A stretch of DNA of 64,000 bases, taken from assembly GCA_944472135.2 (NCBI GenBank), contig OX235270.1, forward strand, positions 82,779,168 through 82,843,167, read 5' to 3'. A model generated the notes under the pieces. The model saw only the letters and a program-made list of their open reading frames with translations. It did not search any database and was not told the origin of the DNA. This stretch comes from Trichobilharzia regenti (lineage: Eukaryota; Platyhelminthes; Trematoda; Strigeidida; Schistosomatidae). Position 1 is the first letter of the stretch; the number at the start of each line of letters is the position of its first letter. The translations under genes and the position numbers were made by a program. This document shows, piece by piece, positions 45,601 to 57,027 of this stretch.

Positions 45601-48600
45601 ACACAGGAGAATCAGGTCGACTGATTTACTTACTACCTGAGATATAAGAGCCAATAGTCATGCAAAGACTGAACACACCTCTGGAAACAAACCCAAGACA
45701 AGCGAGCAGATTTCGGGCTCAGATGAGAATGCATTGGTCAAAACTTCACATTTCGAAACATGGACATCACAGAATCCCACATTCGTCTCATTTCACTATC
45801 TGCAAGGCGACTTTGACTACATCCATTGACAGCTTTCTTGCTATGTCTGTCCAGCTAACAACCGAGTGATGAGGAATGCCTGCAATATTTAGTGACTTGC
45901 TCAAATCCACCCAGATGTGAAAGACGACAACGAGAGATGGCATCTGATATGGAGACAATAAGCAGTAGTACTCGTCAGGGATCCCATGTCACCGTCCTTA
46001 TTGAATTCCATCGTAAACTGACTAATGACTGAGACTCTGGTCAACTTCAATCGACTGACTTCAAGGATTGACATGCCACTACTAGGGAAGAGTTTGTTTG
46101 ATTTGGAGTGTGCAGACACACTGACAAAATGGAATATTATAAACACTGAGTATCTTTGATATACAACTCGACCTTGTCTAACGTGAGATAATAATACACA
46201 CAGGATTCTTCGAACCGACTCCTACTTTAAGGATATGCAGTGTTATGGTTGAGAGTTCTGACCACTTCACTTATTTGAGAGGTTGGTTGCATCAGCTCTG
46301 ATACACTGATTGACTGCTGATCAAACCTCAGCTCGGATACAAAAGACTCGTCTGGGATTTGCCAACTTCCGCCTTCTCTCGTGCACACGTCATATCCGAC
46401 TATCCATCAAAGCACGTGTGCTCTCACTGCTCATCAGTTGCCTCCGTCCTCCTTCTTCACGGCTGTGAGACACATCCGTCGTAGGAAGTGGAAGATATCA
46501 AGAGACTAGCAGTCTTCAAGCATAGGTGTTCGCCTCCTATCTCTACTATTCAGTGGTATAATATGGCGAGTAATATTGACCCTAAGTATACAGTGTTGGG
46601 TGAGGAGGGGAAAGCAATCGATCAGGTGGTGAAGCTGTATCGAACGAGATGGACGAGACGCGTATTGTGAATCGAAAGCCATCGACTTCCACGTTGTCCA
46701 ATGGTAGCTGAGATCGGATTGCGTTGGGAAAGCGATAGCGGTGGTCAGACCGAAACATGGCACCAATCCATCAAGTCTCCGACTGTTGCTTTCAGCCAGG
46801 TGAGGCGGTGTAGACTGCCTGGCTCGAGTCATCCACACACTGGAAAACAATGGCTCCAAGCCACTCTCAACTGCAAAAGACGCGTTCACTCCTTGTCATC
46901 TCCTACATCTTTCAATTCCTCATTATTCTCCATGTAGTTATTCTCTGCTAGCGTACACTTCTACTCAGTAGAATGGCTATTTCGAAGATTTCCCCGTCTC
47001 CTCCACCTTCATGTGCTGTATGGATTGTGGAGACTTCAACTTGTTCGCTTTCGTGCAAACTTCTGCGTCGGAAATTCACCTCAGTTGACAAGAGAATTTA
47101 CTCTCCTCTGATGAACACAGGAGAATCAGGTCGACTGATTTACTTACTACCTGAGATATAAGAGCCAATAGTCATGCAAAGACTGAACACACCTCTGGAA
47201 ACAAACCCAAGACAAGCGAGCAGATTTCGGGCTCAGATGAGAATGCATTGGTCAAAACTTCACATTTCGAAACATGGACATCACAGAATCCCACATTCGT
47301 CTCATTTCACTATCTGCAAGGCGACTTTGACTACATCCATTGACAGCTTTCTTGCTATGTCCGTCCAGCTAACAACCGAGTGATGAGGAATGCCTGCAAT
47401 ATTTAGTGACTTGCTCAAATCCACCCAGATGTGAAAGACGACAACGAGAGATGGCATCTGATATGGAGACAATAAGCAGTAGTACTCGTCAGGGATCCCA
47501 TGTCACCGTCCTTATTGAATTCCATCGTAAACTGACTAATGACTGAGACTCTGGTCAACTTCAATCGACTGACTTCAAGGATTGACATGCCACTACTAGG
47601 GAAGAGTTTGTTTGATTTGGAGTGTGCAGACACACTGACAAAATGGAATATTATAAACACTGAGTATCTTTGATATACAACTCGACCTTGTCTAACGTGA
47701 GATAATAATACACACAGGATTCTTCGAACCGACTCCTACTTTAAGGATATGCAGTGTTATGGTTGAGAGTTCTGACCACTTCACTTATTTGAGAGGTTGG
47801 TTGCATCAGCTCTGATACACTGATTGACTGCTGATCAAACCTCAGCTCGGATACAAAAGACTCGTCTGGGATTTGCCAACTTCCGCCTTCTCTCGTGCAC
47901 ACGTCATATCCGACTATCCATCAAAGCACGTGTGCTCTCACTGCTCATCAGTTGCCTCCGTCCTCCTTCTTCACGGCTGTGAGACACATCCGTCGTAGGA
48001 AGTGGAAGATATCAAGAGACTAGCAGTCTTCAAGCATAGGTGTTCGCCTCCTATCTCTACTATTCAGTGGTATAATATGGCGAGTAATATTGACCCTAAG
48101 TATACAGTGTTGGGTGAGGAGGGGAAAGCAATCGATCAGGTGGTGAAGCTGTATCGAACGAGATGGACGAGACGCGTATTGTGAATCGAAAGCCATCGAC
48201 TTCCACGTTGTCCAATGGTAGCTGAGATCGGATTGCGTTGGGAAAGCGATAGCGGTGGTCAGACCGAAACATGGCACCAATCCATCAAGTCTCCGACTGT
48301 TGCTTTCAGCCAGGTGAGGCGGTGTAGACTGCCTGGCTCGAGTCATCCACACACTGGAAAACAATGGCTCCAAGCCACTCTCAACTGCAAAAGACGCGTT
48401 CACTCCTTGTCATCTCCTACATCTTTCAATTCCTCATTATTCTCCATGTAGTTATTCTCTGCTAGCGTACACTTCTACTCAGTAGAATGGCTATTTCGAA
48501 GATTTCCCCGTCTCCTCCACCTTCATGTGCTGTATGGATTGTGGAGACTTCAACTTGTTCGCTTTCGTGCAAACTTCTGCGTCGGAAATTCACCTCAGTT

Positions 48601-51600
48601 GACAAGAGAATTTACTCTCCTCTGATGAACACAGGAGAATCAGGTCGACTGATTTACTTACTACCTGAGATATAAGAGCCAATAGTCATGCAAAGACTGA
48701 ACACACCTCTGGAAACAAACCCAAGACAAGCGAGCAGATTTCGGGCTCAGATGAGAATGCATTGGTCAAAACTTCACATTTCGAAACATGGACATCACAG
48801 AATCCCACATTCGTCTCATTTCACTATCTGCAAGGCGACTTTGACTACATCCATTGACAGCTTTCTTGCTATGTCCGTCCAGCTAACAACCGAGTGATGA
48901 GGAATGCCTGCAATATTTAGTGACTTGCTCAAATCCACCCAGATGTGAAAGACGACAACGAGAGATGGCATCTGATATGGAGACAATAAGCAGTAGTACT
49001 CGTCAGGGATCCCATGTCACCGTCCTTATTGAATTCCATCGTAAACTGACTAATGACTGAGACTCTGGTCAACTTCAATCGACTGACTTCAAGGATTGAC
49101 ATGCCACTACTAGGGAAGAGTTTGTTTGATTTGGAGTGTGCAGACACACTGACAAAATGGAATATTATAAACACTGAGTATCTTTGATATACAACTCGAC
49201 CTTGTCTAACGTGAGATAATAATACACACAGGATTCTTCGAACCGACTCCTACTTTAAGGATATGCAGTGTTATGGTTGAGAGTTCTGACCACTTCACTT
49301 ATTTGAGAGGTTGGTTGCATCAGCTCTGATACACTGATTGACTGCTGATCAAACCTCAGCTCGGATACAAAAGACTCGTCTGGGATTTGCCAACTTCCGC
49401 CTTCTCTCGTGCACACGTCATATCCGACTATCCATCAAAGCACGTGTGCTCTCACTGCTCATCAGTTGCCTCCGTCCTCCTTCTTCACGGCTGTGAGACA
49501 CATCCGTCGTAGGAAGTGGAAGATATCAAGAGACTAGCAGTCTTCAAGCATAGGTGTTCGCCTCCTATCTCTACTATTCAGTGGTATAATATGGCGAGTA
49601 ATATTGACCCTAAGTATACAGTGTTGGGTGAGGAGGGGAAAGCAATCGATCAGGTGGTGAAGCTGTATCGAACGAGATGGACGAGACGCGTATTGTGAAT
49701 CGAAAGCCATCGACTTCCACGTTGTCCAATGGTAGCTGAGATCGGATTGCGTTGGGAAAGCGATAGCGGTGGTCAGACCGAAACATGGCACCAATCCATC
49801 AAGTCTCCGACTGTTGCTTTCAGCCAGGTGAGGCGGTGTAGACTGCCTGGCTCGAGTCATCCACACACTGGAAAACAATGGCTCCAAGCCACTCTCAACT
49901 GCAAAAGACGCGTTCACTCCTTGTCATCTCCTACATCTTTCAATTCCTCATTATTCTCCATGTAGTTATTCTCTGCTAGCGTACACTTCTACTCAGTAGA
50001 ATGGCTATTTCGAAGATTTCCCCGTCTCCTCCACCTTCATGTGCTGTATGGATTGTGGAGACTTCAACTTGTTCGCTTTCGTGCAAACTTCTGCGTCGGA
50101 AATTCACCTCAGTTGACAAGAGAATTTACTCTCCTCTGATGAACACAGGAGAATCAGGTCGACTGATTTACTTACTACCTGAGATATAAGAGCCAATAGT
50201 CATGCAAAGACTGAACACACCTCTGGAAACAAACCCAAGACAAGCGAGCAGATTTCGGGCTCAGATGAGAATGCATTGGTCAAAACTTCACATTTCGAAA
50301 CATGGACATCACAGAATCCCACATTCGTCTCATTTCACTATCTGCAAGGCGACTTTGACTACATCCATTGACAGCTTTCTTGCTATGTCCGTCCAGCTAA
50401 CAACCGAGTGATGAGGAATGCCTGCAATATTTAGTGACTTGCTCAAATCCACCCAGATGTGAAAGACGACAACGAGAGATGGCATCTGATATGGAGACAA
50501 TAAGCAGTAGTACTCGTCAGGGATCCCATGTCACCGTCCTTATTGAATTCCATCGTAAACTGACTAATGACTGAGACTCTGGTCAACTTCAATCGACTGA
50601 CTTCAAGGATTGACATGCCACTACTAGGGAAGAGTTTGTTTGATTTGGAGTGTGCAGACACACTGACAAAATGGAATATTATAAACACTGAGTATCTTTG
50701 ATATACAACTCGACCTTGTCTAACGTGAGATAATAATACACACAGGATTCTTCGAACCGACTCCTACTTTAAGGATATGCAGTGTTATGGTTGAGAGTTC
50801 TGACCACTTCACTTATTTGAGAGGTTGGTTGCATCAGCTCTGATACACTGATTGACTGCTGATCAAACCTCAGCTCGGATACAAAAGACTCGTCTGGGAT
50901 TTGCCAACTTCCGCCTTCTCTCGTGCACACGTCATATCCGACTATCCATCAAAGCACGTGTGCTCTCACTGCTCATCAGTTGCCTCCGTCCTCCTTCTTC
51001 ACGGCTGTGAGACACATCCGTCGTAGGAAGTGGAAGATATCAAGAGACTAGCAGTCTTCAAGCATAGGTGTTCGCCTCCTATCTCTACTATTCAGTGGTA
51101 TAATATGGCGAGTAATATTGACCCTAAGTATACAGTGTTGGGTGAGGAGGGGAAAGCAATCGATCAGGTGGTGAAGCTGTATCGAACGAGATGGACGAGA
51201 CGCGTATTGTGAATCGAAAGCCATCGACTTCCACGTTGTCCAATGGTAGCTGAGATCGGATTGCGTTGGGAAAGCGATAGCGGTGGTCAGACCGAAACAT
51301 GGCACCAATCCATCAAGTCTCCGACTGTTGCTTTCAGCCAGGTGAGGCGGTGTAGACTGCCTGGCTCGAGTCATCCACACACTGGAAAACAATGGCTCCA
51401 AGCCACTCTCAACTGCAAAAGACGCGTTCACTCCTTGTCATCTCCTACATCTTTCAATTCCTCATTATTCTCCATGTAGTTATTCTCTGCTAGCGTACAC
51501 TTCTACTCAGTAGAATGGCTATTTCGAAGATTTCCCCGTCTCCTCCACCTTCATGTGCTGTATGGATTGTGGAGACTTCAACTTGTTCGCTTTCGTGCAA

Positions 51601-53840
51601 ACTTCTGCGTCGGAAATTCACCTCAGTTGACAAGAGAATTTACTCTCCTCTGATGAACACAGGAGAATCAGGTCGACTGATTTACTTACTACCTGAGATA
51701 TAAGAGCCAATAGTCATGCAAAGACTGAACACACCTCTGGAAACAAACCCAAGACAAGCGAGCAGATTTCGGGCTCAGATGAGAATGCATTGGTCAAAAC
51801 TTCACATTTCGAAACATGGACATCACAGAATCCCACATTCGTCTCATTTCACTATCTGCAAGGCGACTTTGACTACATCCATTGACAGCTTTCTTGCTAT
51901 GTCCGTCCAGCTAACAACCGAGTGATGAGGAATGCCTGCAATATTTAGTGACTTGCTCAAATCCACCCAGATGTGAAAGACGACAACGAGAGATGGCATC
52001 TGATATGGAGACAATAAGCAGTAGTACTCGTCAGGGATCCCATGTCACCGTCCTTATTGAATTCCATCGTAAACTGACTAATGACTGAGACTCTGGTCAA
52101 CTTCAATCGACTGACTTCAAGGATTGACATGCCACTACTAGGGAAGAGTTTGTTTGATTTGGAGTGTGCAGACACACTGACAAAATGGAATATTATAAAC
52201 ACTGAGTATCTTTGATATACAACTCGACCTTGTCTAACGTGAGATAATAATACACACAGGATTCTTCGAACCGACTCCTACTTTAAGGATATGCAGTGTT
52301 ATGGTTGAGAGTTCTGACCACTTCACTTATTTGAGAGGTTGGTTGCATCAGCTCTGATACACTGATTGACTGCTGATCAAACCTCAGCTCGGATACAAAA
52401 GACTCGTCTGGGATTTGCCAACTTCCGCCTTCTCTCGTGCACACGTCATATCCGACTATCCATCAAAGCACGTGTGCTCTCACTGCTCATCAGTTGCCTC
52501 CGTCCTCCTTCTTCACGGCTGTGAGACACATCCGTCGTAGGAAGTGGAAGATATCAAGAGACTAGCAGTCTTCAAGCATAGGTGTTCGCCTCCTATCTCT
52601 ACTATTCAGTGGTATAATATGGCGAGTAATATTGACCCTAAGTATACAGTGTTGGGTGAGGAGGGGAAAGCAATCGATCAGGTGGTGAAGCTGTATCGAA
52701 CGAGATGGACGAGACGCGTATTGTGAATCGAAAGCCATCGACTTCCACGTTGTCCAATGGTAGCTGAGATCGGATTGCGTTGGGAAAGCGATAGCGGTGG
52801 TCAGACCGAAACATGGCACCAATCCATCAAGTCTCCGACTGTTGCTTTCAGCCAGGTGAGGCGGTGTAGACTGCCTGGCTCGAGTCATCCACACACTGGA
52901 AAACAATGGCTCCAAGCCACTCTCAACTGCAAAAGACGCGTTCACTCCTTGTCATCTCCTACATCTTTCAATTCCTCATTATTCTCCATGTAGTTATTCT
53001 CTGCTAGCGTACACTTCTACTCAGTAGAATGGCTATTTCGAAGATTTCCCCGTCTCCTCCACCTTCATGTGCTGTATGGATTGTGGAGACTTCAACTTGT
53101 TCGCTTTCGTGCAAACTTCTGCGTCGGAAATTCACCTCAGTTGACAAGAGAATTTACTCTCCTCTGATGAACACAGGAGAATCAGGTCGACTGATTTACT
53201 TACTACCTGAGATATAAGAGCCAATAGTCATGCAAAGACTGAACACACCTCTGGAAACAAACCCAAGACAAGCGAGCAGATTTCGGGCTCAGATGAGAAT
53301 GCATTGGTCAAAACTTCACATTTCGAAACATGGACATCACAGAATCCCACATTCGTCTCATTTCACTATCTGCAAGGCGACTTTGACTACATCCATTGAC
53401 AGCTTTCTTGCTATGTCCGTCCAGCTAACAACCGAGTGATGAGGAATGCCTGCAATATTTAGTGACTTGCTCAAATCCACCCAGATGTGAAAGACGACAA
53501 CGAGAGATGGCATCTGATATGGAGACAATAAGCAGTAGTACTCGTCAGGGATCCCATGTCACCGTCCTTATTGAATTCCATCGTAAACTGACTAATGACT
53601 GAGACTCTGGTCAACTTCAATCGACTGACTTCAAGGATTGACATGCCACTACTAGGGAAGAGTTTGTTTGATTTGGAGTGTGCAGACACACTGACAAAAT
53701 GGAATATTATAAACACTGAGTATCTTTGATATACAACTCGACCTTGTCTAACGTGAGATAATAATACACACAGGATTCTTCGAACCGACTCCTACTTTAA
53801 GGATATGCAGTGTTATGGTTGAGAGTTCTGACCACTTCTC
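39669..53840. repeat. 1,514-bp tandem repeat array, about 9.4 copies
   Basis: Copies start GAGAATGCATTGGTC at 39669, 41183, 42697, 44211, 45725, 47239, 48753, 50267, 51781 and 53295; the last copy stops at about 53840. Copies differ at only a handful of positions. The unit contains the decayed 3' half of a non-LTR retrotransposon on the plus strand. The rest of each unit (about 40880-41180 in copy 1) is anonymous. 1,514 is not a multiple of three, so no frame passes through successive copies. Confidence 0.98.
39930..40881 (+). pseudogene. Non-LTR retrotransposon 3' half embedded in each 1,514-bp unit (copy 1 given)
   Basis: In successive frames the plus strand encodes DPMSPSLLNSIV, then PLLGKSLFDLECAD (position of the RT ADD motif, here ECADT), a FANFRLLS- and SIKARV-like segment, then VEDIKRLAVFKHRC, GKAIDQVVKLYRTRW, VAEIGLRWES and GGQTETWHQSIKS ... 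RCRLPGSS. This is the order of the RT end and C-terminal region of a LINE clade common in schistosomes (segments of the DHRCLR, LHRLRWLGHV and GGQTKTWH type). It is broken by stops and frameshifts and the catalytic DD is lost. The same remnants recur at +1514 intervals through 53840, the last copy being partial. Confidence 0.78.
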
Positions 53841-55722
53841 TTATTTTTTTGGTGACATTTTACCTAGCGTATTGGTATGTAGCGACCCTTAGGACGTTTT
53901 GTGTTTAATTATTTGTTCTTTGTCTTTGACTTTGGGTGTTTTCTGTCTTGTTGTATTTGCATTTCCGCCTGATGGATATTGGTGTATTTTCGTTTCTTTT
54001 ACGCTGTAACTGTTTTTGTTAAAGGGTGTTTTCCTAATTATGGTGATGACATTATGTTATTCTAATTTCATCGTCGTTTCTGTAGAAAGCACTTACTATA
54101 TGAATCATATCTACCGAACTTAGGATGTTATATACTGATTGTTGTACTGGACGTGGTTCACAGATGCATGGCTTTTTTCTGACCAGCAAAATACATGATA
54201 TACACGAATCCAATTCAGTTCCCTATGGGCCATTGTTATAAATGTCGTGATTGACTCAATTAATAGTTCGTCAGCACCACTGCTAAATACATTCAGAATC
54301 ATTCCAGTAAGTCCTACTTCTATGTCTCGCCCTACACTAGATATGGCTTTTGAAATTCCAGTTACAGCTAGATGACCAATGACATCATATTCAGACAGGT
54401 GTTACGTGCTGGGAAACTTTGGCATGGCTGTGGGCAGACTGAACAGTTACTCAAAATGTTCCTCCCATCAGCGCAAATATCTGCCTCACCTGGTTATTGA
54501 TTCGCAACTTATTAAACAAGACATTTTATGCGGTAATCATGGATAACAAAAAAATCTCTGAATATTCAACATCACGACGGTAGGGTATTACGAGCTGAGA
54601 CACTCAGCATTTCTTACCTACATTCCATAGAATATATCACAAAAATACAGCAACATGATCCCTACCTAACCATGACTTCCAGTGTGCCACTGATATTCGT
54701 CAAGAACTGACTATGAAAAGATGAATATAGAGATGTCTGTCAGGCGGTGAGAAAATTTATCGACACTCAAATACTATCCTCCCCAAGGTTACAACATCTC
54801 AGATGTTATGCGAAAAAGCTACTAGGATTTGAAATGTCTGCCTTAGACACAGCATGAGTGCACTTACTGACATTCTGACGAACACACTGAAGACTTCAAG
54901 TGGGAGGAAATCTATGCGTTATTCTGCTGAAAAAAATGAGACAATAGAATAGTAGTGACTTTAGGTAGTGATGCTTTTCGAGTTTGGTGATTTAGGCAAC
55001 GACAAAAAATGCGAACTCTTCATGGATTAATTTGCAATGTCGTTAGAATTTTCTTAAATTTAAACAGAAGTAGTAATATATATTCATCCTTTCTATAGAT
55101 GTGCAAGTACCGGTGTAATCACAATACTGGTGACATAACAAACTATGTTACAGAGATTTTTGCGACTCAGAAAACTCCGGTATAGTGATAAGAAGAGAAA
55201 TCGTGATTTATGTAAAAGCCAGACCACTGATTAAGGAAAGTTCTAGTGTTTAGAAATTTATTTCTCCGACCCAACCAACCGACAACCTAACTATTAGTAA
55301 ACAAAGATGTTAGAATCGATGCCTATCACTAACACCACATTACTACTCCTTTTCTTACACGGATAGATTGCTTAGCCCAACTTCCAGATACGTTCATCCT
55401 TACACAACAAACCGGAAGAGAACACTTTCAAACTAGATAACATTCCATTGCATAATATGATGTTATTATCAAACATACGATTCGTGATACGGGATCAACA
55501 TCTATCGTCCCAGTTTATCTTTATTCGTGTTATTGTAGTTTGCTACATAAATGTGTAGACTGTTAATAAAAGAACGCCAAATATGTTTAGCTTTGATATA
55601 GATATATTAGGCAAGAGACTATCACAGTGTCAAAGAAGTTTGACCAAAAAAACGACACAGACAGCCAAAAAAATATAAGTGGATCGAAAGAAAACAAATT
55701 TTTAGATGACTAGGTGAAACAT
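53841..55722. other. Intergenic, downstream of the array and of FZR1
   Basis: Both strands have only short frames. No SINE or LINE signature was recognised. The missing last exon of the FZR1 homologue could lie here or further right, but no convincing C-terminal IR tail with a splice acceptor was found. Confidence 0.4.
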
Positions 55723-55745
55723 TCACACACACACACACACACACA
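55723..55745. repeat. (CA)n microsatellite
   Basis: About eleven uninterrupted CA units. Confidence 0.9.
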
Positions 55746-56165
55746 TAGTGTATCACTGAAAAGTTACAGGAACTAAGATGAAATATATATTATGGTATAG
55801 TCTCACAAAGGTGTTTAAAAGAAATTAAAATTAATGATTATTATCATTATTAGCAATAAATAAAGACAGCGGCAAAACAAGCAAGTATATGTATGTGTAC
55901 CATAAATACAAGTGAGTTGAATGAAGCAGGATATTAGAAAAAAAATAATATTAAAACAAGTTTAAAAGTCAGTAGCTTAGTGAATATATTTCACGTCGAT
56001 TGTAAATCATGTTTGCATTGAAATATTATCAGGTGTGAAGACCGTTACATTGTAGAAATTGCAAAAATGAATGACGTTTAATACTGGAAGACATGGAGAT
56101 AGTAAATATGATATTCATACATATGATTTAAATGTAAATGAGGATGAGACGTTCATATGTACATA

Positions 56166-56168
<3 letters not shown>
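55746..56168. other. Intergenic, nothing recognised
   Basis: AT-rich, no open frame of note. Confidence 0.4.

Positions 56169-56212
<44 letters not shown>
56169..56212. repeat. (TA)n microsatellite
   Basis: About 22 uninterrupted TA units; typical of schistosome introns and spacers. Confidence 0.9.
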
Positions 56213-56214
<2 letters not shown>

Positions 56215-56760
56215 CAGTTTGAATGCATGGAGATGAGTACGTTGAGACTTGATGAAGATATCCATAACAAGAATAATTATGAAAGACATTTCATGAATAA
56301 ATTACCTAATTCCATTGAACAAATTCAGTGTAGAAGGTTGCATCTATAAAACAAAAGTGAACAATACAATGTGAATACAGAAAATAAATGAAAGTGAAGT
56401 TCATTGTTTTTCTTAATTAAAAGTTAATTAACTAAGGGCACTATGTCTTTGCCTACCTTGCTAAAATTCTTCTCGATAAAGTGGAATTTTAATACTTTGC
56501 AATTCGGTATGAGTATGAAAATGAATTGATCGAACTGAATTACATCGGTTCAACCCACCCAACCTGAAGACATTATCATTTCTAAGAATGTGAACACAAC
56601 TTCCGCATAGGCTTCAATAACAAAATGTACCCCTAGTGTTCCCTCCAGTTGCCAATGGCAATATAATTAAGACCTATTAATATCAAGTTATCTGTGAGAT
56701 AACATGAATTTTCACCCAAAAAAGTTGACTAGTCAACTTACAGGACCTGAATACTTTTTT
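56213..56760. other. Intergenic or last intron of FZR1, nothing recognised
   Basis: No gene or repeat was identified. If the last FZR1 exon lies to the left this is intronic. Confidence 0.35.
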
Positions 56761-56985
56761 TCCTTCACGTTCCCCAGTGGAACATAGGGCTTCAAGCTAG
56801 CGGCTTGAAGTTTCTGTAGCAGTGTTTCTTTTACAGGATGGGGTTGCTAGCCTCTTTACCAGCTTTTTTTTATTACTGGCTTGGCGAGGTAAAGGAGTGC
56901 GTCTGCCAGGGATAGAACCCCGGACCATGTGCATGGTTGGCGAGCGTCCTAACCGCTATGCTACCAACGCACGCCTGAATACTGC
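56761..56985 (-). repeat. tRNA-derived SINE, family A head with RTE LINE-like tail
   Basis: On the minus strand the head (GTTGGTAGCATAGCGGTTAGGAC; B box GGGGTTCTATCCC near 56914-56926) leads to a body that ends CCCTATGTTCCACTGGGGAACG, close to the 3' end of the RTE LINEs at 22571 and 63356. The head is related to that at 24265, but the body and tail are different, so this is a separate subfamily. Confidence 0.72.
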
Positions 56986-57027
56986 TAGCGGCTAAAAGGT
57001 CAATATGGCAAATATCTACACACTTAC

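Noticed and set aside
39845..53716. Short frames repeated in every 1,514-bp unit (both strands) as genes
   Set aside because: They repeat with the unit, overlap each other on opposite strands, and the plus-strand ones are fragments of a dead LINE.
11747..53840. CRISPR-like arrays
   Set aside because: The repeats are long, contiguous and without spacers, and the genome is eukaryotic.
54120..54302. Minus-strand frame as the missing last exon of FZR1
   Set aside because: It has no acceptor at the right phase and no LNLF...IR-like end.
56445..56500. Short minus-strand peptide ending in TAG (SIKIPLYREEF-like) as the last FZR1 exon
   Set aside because: It does not end in Ile-Arg and the preceding GCAAAG acceptor has no polypyrimidine tract.
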